Assembly: GCF_017873565.1 (NCBI RefSeq)
Contig: NZ_JAGGKH010000016.1
Location: 62,001-126,000, forward strand
Direction of reading: 5' to 3'
Source of the DNA: Lederbergia galactosidilytica
GTDB taxonomy: Bacteria > Bacillota > Bacilli > Bacillales > Bacillaceae_C
DNA: 64,000 nucleotides
Shown here: positions 47,018 to 57,483 of the stretch, one piece after another
Position numbering within the stretch: the first letter of the stretch is position 1
Layout of the letters: the number at the start of each line of letters is the position of its first letter
Notes under the pieces: generated by a model
Told to the model about the DNA's origin: nothing
Database searches by the model: none
Seen by the model: the letters and a program-made list of their open reading frames with translations, nothing else
Position numbers and translations under genes: made by a program

Positions 47018-47155
47018 ATTTCCCCTTCTTTCATCCATTAAATTATTTCGTGTCTCTAAAAGATATATATGATGCTATTTTAACAGAGTTCACTATTGCT
47101 TCCCACCACTTCACCTGGAAAATCACAATATTGCTAAAAACCAACCATATAAAAA

Positions 47156-47185
47156 AATCCAGAACTTAGTTGCAAATTCTGGATT
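47156..47185. terminator. hairpin terminator
   Basis: AATCCAGAA and TTCTGGATT form a 9-bp stem with A/T runs on both sides, so it could serve the LLM gene on the minus strand. Confidence 0.7.
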
Positions 47186-47260
47186 AGGCATGGTATCAAT
47201 GTTTATTGTTTTTAAGTGAGGTGAAAAATTTCCCTCTTCCTTCCTAAGCTAAAAACTAAT

Positions 47261-48253
47261 TCAAAGAACTTCTTCGGCTATTAAACGATAGGAATTTATC
47301 CGCTCTTGGGGTGAGTGAGTAATAGTGAGTATCATCAATTCCTCTGTTTCGTATTTTGTTCGTAAACGATGAAGGGCGGCACCAACCTCTTGTGGATTTC
47401 CAATAATCATATTTTGCTTCAAGATATGCAGTTTTTCTTTCTCTTGATCCGTAAGTTCGTATTTTTTCGCCTCCTCAATTGATGGTACCAATTGGCGTTT
47501 TCCCTTTTCTGCCTGCAATTGCCAAATCAGCCAACTCAAGGCTACTTCTTCTGCTTTTTCGCTTGTTTCAGCACAAACCGTTGAAACAGTTAAAAGAGCT
47601 TGTGGCAATTGGCCAGTCTTTTTAGATTCAAATGCATCCATGTACTGTTGAATGATCTCCGCGCCATTTTCTTCACTCATAAATTGACCAAATGCGTAGG
47701 CCAAGCCATTTTTTGCAGCAAGCGCAGCACTCTTTCGGCTTGTTCCAAGTAGCCATGTCTCCGGTGGTACAGGTGGTACGGGTGAAGCTGTCACCTTCTC
47801 AAACTCATGATTTTCAGGAAAATCATGATGGAGAAAATGAAGCAAATCATCAAGCAGATCTGGCATTTTATAAACCTGTTGCAAAAAGTTATCAGATAAT
47901 GCATTCGTAGCCTCAGCTGATCCACCCGGAGCACGTCCTATCCCAATATCAATACGATTTGGAAATAAGGTGGCTAGTAAGTTAAATGTTTCTGCAACTT
48001 TATAAGGTTTATAATGAGGTAATAAAGTAGCACCAGAACCAATCCGAATTTTGCTCGTATGGGCTCCAATAAAACCTAACATTATTTCTGGAGCAGGACA
48101 GGCAAGACCAGGAAGATCATGGTGTTCAGCAATCCAATAGCGTGTGTAACCAAACTTTTCTCCTGCCTGAGCTAAATTCATTGATTCATACAATGCATCC
48201 TGTGCAGATTGATTGGACGAGATCGGTGACTGGTCTAATATGCTTATCCTCAT
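47261..48253 (-). CDS. LLM class flavin-dependent oxidoreductase
   Basis: A 330-residue luciferase-like monooxygenase. The ATG at 48253 overlaps the DUF3219 stop (TGATG). The fold is visible in RISILDQSPISSNQSAQDAL, YWIAEHHDLPGLACPAPEIM, IRIGSGATLLPHYKPYKVAE, and RIDIGIGRAPGGSAEA, the usual order of bacterial-luciferase-family proteins. It oxidises a small molecule with FMNH2 and O2. Coupled to the DUF3219 gene. Confidence 0.92.
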   Translation of the reverse strand: MRISILDQSPISSNQSAQDALYESMNLAQAGEKFGYTRYWIAEHHDLPGLACPAPEIMLGFIGAHTSKIRIGSGATLLPHYKPYKVAETFNLLATLFPNRIDIGIGRAPGGSAEATNALSDNFLQQVYKMPDLLDDLLHFLHHDFPENHEFEKVTASPVPPVPPETWLLGTSRKSAALAAKNGLAYAFGQFMSEENGAEIIQQYMDAFESKKTGQLPQALLTVSTVCAETSEKAEEVALSWLIWQLQAEKGKRQLVPSIEEAKKYELTDQEKEKLHILKQNMIIGNPQEVGAALHRLRTKYETEELMILTITHSPQERINSYRLIAEEVL

Positions 48254-48573
48254 CAAGACAGCCTCATTTCTTCATTTTTAACCTCTAGTAAGCTGATATG
48301 ATAGTCGCCAACTTCACCTTCTTTATAAAGATTGGTAACCGAAGTATAGTACGACTGAATCGCTCCCCTAAATGCAATGCCTTTTTCAGGTACTTCCACA
48401 TCAAAAATACCTGCATATAACAATGTAGCAATATCATGATAATTTTCGCTCGTAACTTTAAAATCAACTATAATGTTCAACAAACCATCCTGCTCATTTT
48501 CCTTATAATGATCCACAGGAATGACAGTTTGATTTAAAAGAATATTCGAAACCAAAACATTCGCCCCTTTCAT
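48253..48573 (-). CDS. DUF3219 family protein (YkvR-like)
   Basis: The 106-residue protein shows the DUF3219 layout: VSNILLNQTVIPVDHYKEN, then LLNIIVDFKVTSENYHDIAT, then the C-terminal strands around VGDYHISLLEV. No motif indicates chemistry. The stop overlaps the start of the LLM gene, so they are co-translated. The function is unknown; in Bacillus it is a conserved cytosolic protein. Confidence 0.82.
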   Translation of the reverse strand: MKGANVLVSNILLNQTVIPVDHYKENEQDGLLNIIVDFKVTSENYHDIATLLYAGIFDVEVPEKGIAFRGAIQSYYTSVTNLYKEGEVGDYHISLLEVKNEEMRLS

Positions 48574-48801
48574 AAATGAAGATAAAAGAATATTTAATGG
48601 TTAATTTAAGTGTGCCCATTCATAATGCTAATACAAAAACTTATTGTGCATATGAAAAAGTCTAACAAACTTTATATGATTTTGTTACTTTTTCGCATCT
48701 AGGTTGTAAGCTATGATGGCTGGCCAAACAGATATTTTCAATACTAGCTAGTGTCCTTCAAACTTGTTAGGTAAATCATACGGAAAGTGGCTCGTCTCTT
48801 G

Positions 48802-49848
48802 CTAGTAATAAGCATCCCGAATAAAGGATAGTAGGTACTCTGCATCTCTGCCAACTCCACAAAGCAATGCCGAACCTCGCTGGTATTGCCAAGGCAACCC
48901 GAGAAAGTATAATCCCTGAATTGGGGTAACACCCCTTTGGTGATTTAATTTGCCTTCTGGAGTCAAACGATCCTCCACTTTGACCCAATGATAATCTGAT
49001 TTAAAACCGGTCGCCCAAATAATTGTATTAAAATATTGTTTACTTCCACCTTGAAAATGCACTTTATTGTTTTTGACTTGCAAGACCTTCTGCTTAATTC
49101 TTACAATATTCTTGGAAATTAGTTTTTTGAGCTCATAGCCGAAAATAGGATCGGCCCGCTTTTTAAACCAGCTTCCTTGCTTCGTATCTATGCCTGCATA
49201 TAATAATCTCGCCCATTCTAACCATTGAAAAATACTTATACCCAAGAGTCGTAACGGCAAAAAATGTAATGGATGACTGATTGCAATTGTAACTTCTCTA
49301 TCCCTGGATAATTCAGTAGCGATTTGTGCTCCGGAATTCCCACCACCTACTATAAGGACAGACCCTTTAGCTGTTTGACCTGGTGAAAAATATTGGGTAG
49401 AGTGCATTTGTTCAATATTTTCATTTCTTCCCTTTATAACATCTGGGATAAAAGGGTCTTGTAATGCCCCTGCTGCAATCACGACTTGTTTCGCTTCCAT
49501 TGTTCCTTGACTAGTAAGCAGTTCAAACTTATGTTCTTTTTTATTTACTTCAAAAACCTTTGTATCATGCTTAATTGGCAATTCAAAGTGTGTGGCATAT
49601 GTAAATAGATAATCTGCCAACTCATCCTTTGTTGGGTAACCTGCAGAAGGTCCGTTCATTGGATAACCAGATAACGAACAATAACTTCTCGGGGTGAATA
49701 AAATTAATGAGTCATACCGCTTTCGCCAAAAATCACCTATCTGTAAACAATCATCCAAAATGATAAAAGGAATATTTTCCTTTTTTAAATAATATCCCAT
49801 ACTTAAACCAGCCTGGCCCCCACCTACAACTACCACATCAAAGTTCAT
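48802..49848 (-). CDS. FAD-dependent monooxygenase-like oxidoreductase (CzcO/YwnH-type)
   Basis: A 348-residue flavoprotein; the ATG at 49848 follows AAGGAGGAG. FAD motif: VVVVGGGQAGLSMGYYLKKE; NADP motif: VLIVGGGNSGAQIATELS; ATGF-type motif IWATGFKSDYHW at residues near 300. This is the layout of putative flavin monooxygenases that also includes CzcO-like proteins. The substrate is unknown. It stands alone. Confidence 0.88.
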   Translation of the reverse strand: MNFDVVVVGGGQAGLSMGYYLKKENIPFIILDDCLQIGDFWRKRYDSLILFTPRSYCSLSGYPMNGPSAGYPTKDELADYLFTYATHFELPIKHDTKVFEVNKKEHKFELLTSQGTMEAKQVVIAAGALQDPFIPDVIKGRNENIEQMHSTQYFSPGQTAKGSVLIVGGGNSGAQIATELSRDREVTIAISHPLHFLPLRLLGISIFQWLEWARLLYAGIDTKQGSWFKKRADPIFGYELKKLISKNIVRIKQKVLQVKNNKVHFQGGSKQYFNTIIWATGFKSDYHWVKVEDRLTPEGKLNHQRGVTPIQGLYFLGLPWQYQRGSALLCGVGRDAEYLLSFIRDAYY

Positions 49849-50335
49849 TCTACTCTCCTCCTTATATGTATATATGACCACTAATTCATATTACGAGTAT
49901 AAATGATTACAATATATTTTCAAGTGCTGGTAATTAGGGTACTGTCTCATTTATAAATAAAGCAATATAAGATATAAGTTCAAACAGCCTTATTCACATT
50001 TTCAGAGCCTACATCTGGGCAATTACAACGATGTTTTAGGTAAATAAGAATCTATAAGTTTTTTACTCTAAAAATTGCTCATACTTACCAGTCTGGAGAA
50101 GAGAAAAAATGATAAACAAAACAGCAAAAAAGGTGCGAATCTCCTGGGAAATAATAGAGATTTATGTTTCGCACCTGTTCAATTAATCTGATGAAACTGA
50201 TTTAATTTTTCTATTATTTTAGTTATACGATGAAATATAAAAATTCGGACTCTTCCGGTTGTTTGTAGGTATTTCTCTAGTTGTCCTTATCGAAACAACT
50301 TATATTTTTCGCTTAAAATAGTAAATAAACCCGTA
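49849..50335. other. intergenic with a terminator at 50131-50176
   Basis: AGGTGCGAATCTC and GAGATT...TTCGCACCT form a hairpin (50131-50176), probably the end of the EIIC-like gene transcript. Nothing else recognised. Confidence 0.6.
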
Positions 50336-51919
50336 TCACTTTACTCCAACACTATCACTATTTTCGATAATCTCCTGTTTCTTTTTCTTCACCACTTTAT
50401 TCGCAAATATGGTAATAAGAAAAGAACATGTAAAGGCGACTATCATAGCAATAATAAAACCAATGATATTATCTGAGGCAAATGGTGCGACAAAAGAAGG
50501 TAAGTAAGCCGTTCCTCTTACATTAAAGATCCCAACTAAAGTTCCACCAATTCCAGCTGAAAAAAGTGCTCCCCCAAAAACAAGTTTATTGGAAAACATA
50601 AAAGGATAGGCGGATTCTACAAAAGTGCCGAAACCTAGATTGATCATAAAGCCTGGGGTGGCTATAGCCGCTTCGCCTTTATCACGTGGTGCGATAATGT
50701 TTGCCAGGTTAATTCCTGCTGCCACGATAACTAATGAAACCATATCAACAGCACCCAGGAAGCTATTTCCGCTCTTTTCCATTTCAAGTAAGACAATTGG
50801 TAGAATCGCTGCATGATAGATCCCACCAAGAATCGCCGGCCAAATTAATAACCCCGCAACTGCGCCAGCCAGAATAGGACTGAATGTAACGGCCTGTTCA
50901 ATAACCAGTTTTATGTAATCTCCCAACACTAAAGCGAGTGGTCCAATTAGGTAGAATACAAGCAAGCCAGCAATAATACCAGAGAAACCTCCCGCAACGA
51001 TATTCACGGTTGTCATCGGAAAGCGCCATTGGACACATTTCAGGAATAAAAATTGAACGAGTAAACCTGCGCCAATGCCCCCAATCATACCTCCAATAAT
51101 GCCCCCATCAATCGATAATACCCCAGCAATAATTCCGGCAACAATGGAAACTTCATCTAAGTCAGAAACTTGCTTTGCGGCAATCGCGGCAATTACAACA
51201 GGCAAGGCTTGCAATAAAAGATCAAAAATATCTCCGAGACCTGATAATCCTGGAATCTTACTTAATGCTAGAATTAAGGCTAGAGCGATAAAGGCAGGCA
51301 ATGCAGCCATCATAATCCCTCTAATATTAATTTTTTTCAAGGGGTTTTCTCCCTTTGTCTCAGAAGGACCACCAATAACTGGTTGATACTTAACGCCCCA
51401 AAATTTACTTAAAGATGAAACAAAAGATACAGCCCTTGTGCGATTTGTTGTTCCCGTTGTACCAGATGTTGAAATTACATTGGCTCCTTTTGAGGCTGTG
51501 ATGGCCATTGACGTACCGCCCGTCCCAACAACAGGGATTCTTTTTTCAGCAGCGGCTAAAATAGCTTCCTTATTACTTCCTGCTGGATCAATACTCATCG
51601 TAATCAAACCATCAATCTTTCCATTACGAATGTCTTGAGCGATCTCGGAATCTATTAACTTCGCTTCCTCATTTACTTCTGGCAGGGTACCTGTATATAC
51701 TCTAGCTGGCTTTTTTTCTTTAAGAATATATAAGCCAGCTTTAGTGTGTTTCTTCGCTATATCCATCGAAACTTCAGCCCCAATAAATTGGACTGCCTTT
51801 ATATGGATACCAGCTGAGTCACACTGTGTAAAAATTTCCGATAAAAGTTTTTCCGGATCCTTTCCACCTAAATTATATAAATTCCCACCACTGCTGCCTA
51901 AAATAGCTATATTTTTCAC
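50336..51919 (-). CDS. EIIC-like sugar transporter with an unusual soluble N-terminal domain
   Basis: A 527-residue protein starting with GTG behind GAGGAGGAG. Residues 1-195 are soluble: AILGSSGGNLYNLGG, then alternating strands and helices with GTGGTSMAITASKGANVIST, a Gly/Ser/Thr-rich loop. This part has no Cys or His at a usual EIIB or EIIA position. Residues 200-515 contain about ten membrane segments; LSIDGGIIGGMIGGIGAGLL, GGIYHAAILPIVLLEME and GFGTFVESAYPFMF are typical of the fructose-type EIIC family. It is probably a sugar permease with a fused regulatory or binding domain. No EIIA or EIIB gene lies next to it. Confidence 0.75.
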   Translation of the reverse strand: MKNIAILGSSGGNLYNLGGKDPEKLLSEIFTQCDSAGIHIKAVQFIGAEVSMDIAKKHTKAGLYILKEKKPARVYTGTLPEVNEEAKLIDSEIAQDIRNGKIDGLITMSIDPAGSNKEAILAAAEKRIPVVGTGGTSMAITASKGANVISTSGTTGTTNRTRAVSFVSSLSKFWGVKYQPVIGGPSETKGENPLKKINIRGIMMAALPAFIALALILALSKIPGLSGLGDIFDLLLQALPVVIAAIAAKQVSDLDEVSIVAGIIAGVLSIDGGIIGGMIGGIGAGLLVQFLFLKCVQWRFPMTTVNIVAGGFSGIIAGLLVFYLIGPLALVLGDYIKLVIEQAVTFSPILAGAVAGLLIWPAILGGIYHAAILPIVLLEMEKSGNSFLGAVDMVSLVIVAAGINLANIIAPRDKGEAAIATPGFMINLGFGTFVESAYPFMFSNKLVFGGALFSAGIGGTLVGIFNVRGTAYLPSFVAPFASDNIIGFIIAMIVAFTCSFLITIFANKVVKKKKQEIIENSDSVGVK

Positions 51920-51958
51920 ATTGCTCCTCCTCTGTAAAAATGAATCCAGTTAGAGATT

Positions 51959-52006
51959 TATACTTTACTTTATTAGCAAGATAAAGTAATAAAGCGATAA
52001 AGTATA
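51959..52006. promoter_or_regulatory. inverted repeat upstream of the EIIC-like gene
   Basis: TATACTTTA (51959-51967) and TAAAGTATA (51998-52006) flank a region of repeated ACTTTAT/ATAAAGT. It lies 40-87 bases before the start and probably binds a local repressor. Confidence 0.6.
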
Positions 52007-52150
52007 GCTACAGTATAAACCTGAATAGTAAAAATTTAAAGGAGAAAATATCAATTTTGACTTTTCTCATAGAACTTTATATAGTCTAATCTTTGTCATA
52101 GGAGACTTGGGCAATCGCTCCTTCTACTGAATATTTCACAAAAAGGAGAC

Positions 52151-52190
52151 AAAAAATCCTTTCCTTGTCTAGTAAATTGAAAGGAAAGGA
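52151..52190 (-). terminator. rho-independent terminator of the catalase gene
   Basis: TCCTTTCC and GGAAAGGA form the stem; on the minus strand it ends in TTTTTT. Confidence 0.7.
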
Positions 52191-52296
52191 AGCACAGGCA
52201 AATTGTGAAGAGGATCGCAAAAAGTTTTTTCGTATTTTTATATACAAATATCTGTTGCCATTTTCTAAAAGTTCCTTCTTTTAACCTTTCCACGCG

Positions 52297-54345
52297 TTAA
52301 ACAACCGTACGATTCCAAAAGCGATGGACCGCAATCGCCTCTCCGAACTCCTCAATAAATCTTTTCATATCATCTGATAATATTACCCCGACACTCTGCC
52401 CCATTTCATCTGTCTCCAGCCACCTCTTTCCATCATGTGTGGCACCAATCGGTTTATAATGGGAGTATGCCTCATACACAAATTGACCTGCTTCTTTGTT
52501 AAATTCAACGCTTTTACTACTCCCTCTAACCATATAAACTGCATCAAAAACAACGGAATCAGTTGTTAAGAACGTATGGTCAGCTTTAAAAGTAATGCCA
52601 TCTGTCCCTCTTACTGTTCCTAGGGTTTCACTAATAATTTCAGGCTGTACCCCACTGGCTTTTAATCCTTCCAAGACAAATTGCACTTCTTTGCCGTTAA
52701 AGCCATCTGTTAAAATGACTGCAAGTTTTCTTGTTTCTGCACTATATTTCGTATTTAATTGACTAAGAGCTGGAGAGGACTTCGTTATGTTGGTTCCTCC
52801 ACTTTTAGGTGGCTTTGTCCCAATGTATTCAGCAATTGCTAAAGCTAAGTCCAAATTTACGTTCGCAAACATATCAACTATTTGCTGCCTTACCGATTGG
52901 CTTTTCACCTTCCCAAGTTCAAAGCGATAGGCATCAATAATATGTTTCTTTTCAGGCTTGCTCATGCTATTCCAAAATAGTGATGCCTGTGAAAAGTGAT
53001 CTCTGAAACTTTCGCTTCTCTCCCGTACTTTACGCCCTTCCACTTTTTCCTGATAATGAACATACCCACCTTCTTCTGCACTCGCCGGGGCAGGTGTATT
53101 GCCTGCTAATGAACTTTTATGATAGCTTACCTTGCCAACATTAATTGTTTGACGATGATAGCCATCTCGTTGGTTATTATGAAATGGACACACGGAACGA
53201 TTAATTGGGATTTCATGAAAGTTTGGCCCGCCAAGACGGATAAGCTGTGTATCTGTATAGGAAAATAAACGTCCCTGTAATAAAGGATCATTAGTAAAAT
53301 CAATTCCTGGCACAACATGACCGGGATGAAAAGCCACTTGCTCTGTTTCCGCAAATACATTATCCACATTCCGATTTAATATCATTTTCCCAATGATTTT
53401 TACAGGAATTTCTTCCTCTGGCCAAAGCTTAGTCGCATCCAAAATATCGAAAGTAAATTTGAATTCATCTTCTTCATCTAGAATCTGAACGCCTAGCTCG
53501 AACTCTGGAAAATGCCCCTTTTCAATATTCTCCCATAAATCTCGGCGATGATAGTCTGGATCTTCTCCTGAGATTTTTTGTGCCTCATCCCAAACGAGTG
53601 AATGAACCCCTAATTTCGGTTTCCAATGAAATTTCACAAAATAAGCCTTTCCATCTTCATTCACAAAACGAAAGGTATTCACACCGAATCCTTCCATCAT
53701 CCGAAAACTTCGAGGTATGGCTCGATCTGACATTAACCACATCGTCATATGCGCTGCTTCTTGATTGTTGGCTACAAAATCCCAATACGTATCATGTGCA
53801 GACGATGCCTGAGGCATCTCATTATCTGGTTCAGGTTTTATTGCATGTACTATATCTGGAAATTTAATGCCATCTTGGATAAAAAATACTGGCATATTAT
53901 TGGCTACTAGATCATAGACTCCCTCTTCTGTATAAAACTTCGTTGCAAATCCTCTTACATCCCGCACAGTTTCGGCAGAGCCACGAGAACCAACCACAGT
54001 AGAAAAGCGCACAAAAACAGGCGTTTTCACACCTGGATTCTGTAAAAATTTTGCCTTCGTGTATTTTCTCATACTCTCATAAACTTGAAACTCCCCGTAG
54101 GCAGCAAATCCACGAGCATGAACTACTCGTTCTGGTATTCTCTCATGATCAAAATGCGTCATTTTTTCACGAAAATGGAAATCTTCCATTAAAGTTGGGC
54201 CACGCTCACCAGCTTTTAAAGAAAATTCATCCTCGCTCACCTTCATGCCTTGATTTGTCGTTAATTTCTTCCCTTTATCTTCTACTCGAAATGCTTCTAA
54301 TTGCTCATTTTTACTGTTTTCATTTATTTTTCGTTCATTATTCAA
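52297..54345 (-). CDS. katE: large-subunit catalase (KatE/HPII type)
   Basis: A 682-residue catalase that breaks down H2O2. Heme-side His is in [14 protein letters not shown] (about residue 76), Asn in [17 protein letters not shown], and the heme Tyr in [15 protein letters not shown]. The C-terminal 160 residues form the flavodoxin/glutaminase-like domain of large catalases ([12 protein letters not shown]). The best start is a TTG at 54345, 11 bases after GGAGG; no in-frame ATG fits. It is monocistronic. In Bacillus such catalases are often SigB or spore genes, but I see no clear promoter of that type. Confidence 0.95.
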   Translation of the reverse strand: MNNERKINENSKNEQLEAFRVEDKGKKLTTNQGMKVSEDEFSLKAGERGPTLMEDFHFREKMTHFDHERIPERVVHARGFAAYGEFQVYESMRKYTKAKFLQNPGVKTPVFVRFSTVVGSRGSAETVRDVRGFATKFYTEEGVYDLVANNMPVFFIQDGIKFPDIVHAIKPEPDNEMPQASSAHDTYWDFVANNQEAAHMTMWLMSDRAIPRSFRMMEGFGVNTFRFVNEDGKAYFVKFHWKPKLGVHSLVWDEAQKISGEDPDYHRRDLWENIEKGHFPEFELGVQILDEEDEFKFTFDILDATKLWPEEEIPVKIIGKMILNRNVDNVFAETEQVAFHPGHVVPGIDFTNDPLLQGRLFSYTDTQLIRLGGPNFHEIPINRSVCPFHNNQRDGYHRQTINVGKVSYHKSSLAGNTPAPASAEEGGYVHYQEKVEGRKVRERSESFRDHFSQASLFWNSMSKPEKKHIIDAYRFELGKVKSQSVRQQIVDMFANVNLDLALAIAEYIGTKPPKSGGTNITKSSPALSQLNTKYSAETRKLAVILTDGFNGKEVQFVLEGLKASGVQPEIISETLGTVRGTDGITFKADHTFLTTDSVVFDAVYMVRGSSKSVEFNKEAGQFVYEAYSHYKPIGATHDGKRWLETDEMGQSVGVILSDDMKRFIEEFGEAIAVHRFWNRTVV

Positions 54346-54586
54346 TGTTCTAAAGCCTCCTTTCTTTCATAATATGTATGTACACGTAGGTATATTCAGA
54401 TCAATTAATTCGAAGAAGGTTATAGGTACTAGATAAGTTTAAGTTGGTCAGAATAGAGGCTAATGCTATTTTTATTGTCCTAATAAAGATTAATTATTAT
54501 AATGAAGAGAATTAAATTTAATAATTTTTCATTATAATAAAACTTTTATTAGCTTATTATCCTAATACTTTGGAGGCGGTGAGGAT

Positions 54587-54607
54587 ATGCCAGCTGTTAA
54601 GGCATGA
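54587..54607 (+). other. six-codon leader-like open frame
   Basis: ATG CCA GCT GTT AAG GCA TGA (MPAVKA) follows TGGAGGCGGTGAGGAT, a very strong ribosome site. It lies 65 bases ahead of the ZIP gene. It could be a leader peptide or the remnant of a lost gene. Confidence 0.35.
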
Positions 54608-54671
54608 TAAATTATAGCTTCACTTAATCCTAACCTTTTTAATTATTACTTTCACGAGGAGTTTTTCCATT

Positions 54672-55487
54672 ATGATAGAGTTTTTTCAAAAATTTGATCC
54701 TGTAACCCAAGCCTTAATAGCTACTTTATTTACTTGGGGAATGACAGCATTAGGAGCAAGTCTTGTTTTTGCTACAAAATCCTTAAATCAACGACTAATG
54801 GATAGTATGCTAGGATTTGCTGGAGGCGTCATGATTGCAGCCAGTTTCTGGTCTCTCCTAGCACCAGCGATTGAAATGTCAGATAACCATGCGTTAGGAA
54901 GTTGGTTTCCAGCGGCTGCAGGTTTTTTATTAGGTGGGATTTTTCTATGGGGGATTGATAAAGTTTTACCTCATCTTCATCCCAATGCACCGATCGGGCA
55001 GGCTGAAGGCTATTCTCCAAATCAACGAAAAAGAAGCACATTGTTAGTGCTCGCTATCACATTACATAATATTCCAGAAGGATTAGCGGTTGGAATTGCT
55101 TTTGGTGCACTCGCCAATGGAAGCACAGAGGCCACCTTAGCAGGTGCAGTGACATTAGCAATCGGGATCGGAATTCAAAACTTCCCTGAAGGTGCTGCAG
55201 TTTCCATGCCTTTAAGAGCAGATGGACTGTCGCGCAAGCAAAGCTTCTTTTATGGACAATTTTCAGGGATGGTTGAACCAATTGCTGCGATGATCGGGGC
55301 ATTGGCTGTTAGCTTTATTGAACCGCTCTTACCTTATGCTTTAAGTTTTGCCGCTGGTGCGATGATCTTTGTTGTGGCCGAAGAAGTTATCCCAAGTTCG
55401 CAAGAAAAAGGAAATAAAGATTTAGCCTCTATGAGTTTAATGATCGGTTTCACTATAATGATGATTCTCGACGTAGCTTTAGGCTAA
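54672..55487 (+). CDS. ZIP family metal transporter
   Basis: The 271-residue protein has eight membrane segments. The ZIP metal site is HNIPEGLAVGIAFGALANGS (segment four) and IQNFPEGAAVSMPLRADGLS (segment five). A His/Pro-rich loop (PHLHPNAPIGQAEG) follows segment three. GAGGAG lies 10 bases before the ATG. It imports Zn2+ or similar ions, in the GufA/ZupT subgroup. A terminator follows. Confidence 0.93.
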   Translation: MIEFFQKFDPVTQALIATLFTWGMTALGASLVFATKSLNQRLMDSMLGFAGGVMIAASFWSLLAPAIEMSDNHALGSWFPAAAGFLLGGIFLWGIDKVLPHLHPNAPIGQAEGYSPNQRKRSTLLVLAITLHNIPEGLAVGIAFGALANGSTEATLAGAVTLAIGIGIQNFPEGAAVSMPLRADGLSRKQSFFYGQFSGMVEPIAAMIGALAVSFIEPLLPYALSFAAGAMIFVVAEEVIPSSQEKGNKDLASMSLMIGFTIMMILDVALG

Positions 55488-55507
55488 TTAAAGTGTTAGA
55501 AAAAACC

Positions 55508-55545
55508 GCCCCCAATGTTGAGTAGTTCAATTTGGGGGCAGTTTT
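55508..55545. terminator. bidirectional terminator
   Basis: GCCCCCAA and TTGGGGGC form an 8-bp GC-rich stem, with AAAAACC before and GTTTTC after. Confidence 0.85.
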
Positions 55546-55571
55546 CATTACCGTTTTTTTATTTCTGATTC

Positions 55572-56801
55572 TCATTTTATTTCAATCGTTTTCCCTTCTT
55601 TTCGCCACTCTTTATATTCTGCAGCGGCTGTAAAAAGAACATCTGTTGATGAATTGAGCGCTGTTTCGAAGGAGTCTTGTAAAACACCGATAATAAAGCC
55701 AACTCCAACGACCTGCATAGCGATATCATTTGAGATGCCAAACAAGCTACAAGCTAGAGGAATTAGTAATAATGAGCCACCTGCAACCCCTGAGGCTCCG
55801 CAAGCAGAAATCGCCGCCACGACACTTAAGATAACTGCAGTTGGAAAATCGACTTGAATATCAAGTGTATGAACAGCCGCAAGAGTCAAGACAGAAATGG
55901 TCACAGCTGCTCCAGCCATATTGATTGTTGCTCCTAATGGAATTGAAACGGAATAACTGTCTTTATTTAAGCCAAGATTATCACATAATTTCATATTTAC
56001 GGGAATATTTGCTGCCGAGCTTCGTGTAAAAAATGCTGTAATTCCACTTTCTTTTAAACATTTAAAAACAAGTGGGTAAGGATTTTGTCTAATTAAGAAA
56101 TAGACAATGATTGGATTGATGATCAATGCAACCATAAGCATACAGCCAATTAAAACAAGAAGTATTTTACCATAACCAACTAGCGCATCTAATCCACTTG
56201 TCGTAATGGACTCAAGCACAAGACCCATAATACCTAACGGAGCAAATTTAATTACCCATGTAACCACTTTTGTAATCGCATCAGAGAAATTGGAAATTAT
56301 GTTTTTAGTTGAATCTGCAGCCTTTCTTAATGCCAAACCCAGAACAACTGCCCAAGCCAATATGCCAATATAGTTAGCATTAGAAATAGCATTAATGGGA
56401 TTATCAACAACATTTAACAATACTGTTTTTAAAACCTCAACCACACCACTAGGAGGGGTAACTCCTTCAGCCTCATTTACAAGAGTCATATTTACAGGAA
56501 AAATAAAGCTGACAATAACAGCGAATAATCCAGCTAAAAAAGTTCCTATCAAGTAAAGGAAGATAATTGATTTCATATTCGTTTTTTTGCCATCTTTATG
56601 TTGGGCGATCGCTGACATCACCAATATGAGCACTAACACAGGTGCTATCGCCTTTAAGGCACCTACAAATAACGAACCAAAAATAATGATCGGCTTTGCT
56701 CCGTCCGGAATGGTCAACGCTAAAACAACACCGCTAATCAAACCAATAATAATTTGTTTTACTAAGCCCAATCGATTCCATTTACTTAGTAAACTAGCCA
56801 T
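55572..56801 (-). CDS. sstT: serine/threonine:sodium symporter SstT
   Basis: A 409-residue member of the dicarboxylate/amino acid:cation symporter family, importing Ser/Thr with Na+. It begins [20 protein letters not shown], with [20 protein letters not shown]; the reentrant loops are seen as [20 protein letters not shown] and [17 protein letters not shown], with [11 protein letters not shown]. The family and length match SstT. GGGGGAATAATTT precedes the ATG. It ends at the shared terminator. Confidence 0.95.
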   Translation of the reverse strand: MASLLSKWNRLGLVKQIIIGLISGVVLALTIPDGAKPIIIFGSLFVGALKAIAPVLVLILVMSAIAQHKDGKKTNMKSIIFLYLIGTFLAGLFAVIVSFIFPVNMTLVNEAEGVTPPSGVVEVLKTVLLNVVDNPINAISNANYIGILAWAVVLGLALRKAADSTKNIISNFSDAITKVVTWVIKFAPLGIMGLVLESITTSGLDALVGYGKILLVLIGCMLMVALIINPIIVYFLIRQNPYPLVFKCLKESGITAFFTRSSAANIPVNMKLCDNLGLNKDSYSVSIPLGATINMAGAAVTISVLTLAAVHTLDIQVDFPTAVILSVVAAISACGASGVAGGSLLLIPLACSLFGISNDIAMQVVGVGFIIGVLQDSFETALNSSTDVLFTAAAEYKEWRKEGKTIEIK

Positions 56802-57177
56802 AAATTATTCCCCCATAAAAACAGTTTCTATCAACTTCTTATTCCATTGTATGCATACAATTGTTTTTCTAATAAAGACAATTATACGTTCTCTATTAAT
56901 ATATTACAATACCATTATTGAAAATTAAATGACGGCCTCAAGTTGGACGGTTAACCATTCTACTGCCAATCTATAGGGAACTCTCACTACTAAGTTATAT
57001 TCTATGCCGGCGATACAAAAAAAGCACTCGTGCCATTTGACATCGAATGCTTACCATGGTTATACGAGAAACTAGCAGTGCTTCCTTATTGCAATCATTC
57101 AATGGTTAGGTCGTTTTAACAATCCGCCCTGATCATAAAGTGAGATTTATTCTCACAAAAACAACCTTGCTTACACC
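56802..57177. other. intergenic
   Basis: Divergent of SstT; includes a small dyad GTGAGA...TCTCAC near 57140-57154 and no gene I can support. Confidence 0.35.
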
Positions 57178-57411
57178 TTATTTTCCAAAATACTTTTTCA
57201 TTAACAGTTCAGCCTCATGTATACCTGTTTTCGTTAAATAAACCGATTTTGACCGTCTACTTCCTCGAATCAAATCTTCATCTAAAAATTTATTTAAAAT
57301 CTCAAAAGGATACCCCTTCCAGCTTCTTCTCATTTCGTCGGGAAGTTCCTCCTCTTTTCATGATGTTAAATATAATAGTAATAAAGAAAGCTCCTTAATT
57401 TCCTCTTCCAT
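57178..57411 (-). pseudogene. DUF6429 protein with TGA at codon 18
   Basis: ATG at 57409-57411 behind AGAGGTGA opens MEEEIKELSLLLLYLTS, then TGA (57358-57360), then in the same frame KEEELPDEMRRSWKGYPFEI and SRRSKSVYLTKTGIHEAELL to TAA 57178-57180. DUF6429 proteins I recall read LLLYLTSW at this place, so a TGG to TGA change is likely. The rest is undamaged, as if translated through. It precedes nothing but lies 70 bases after the next gene. Confidence 0.75.
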
Positions 57412-57483
57412 TTCCCGTCACCTCTCGTTAGTCTGATGGCTGGCTATGACTATAAATCGAAACTCTTTGACTGAAAACTTTTT

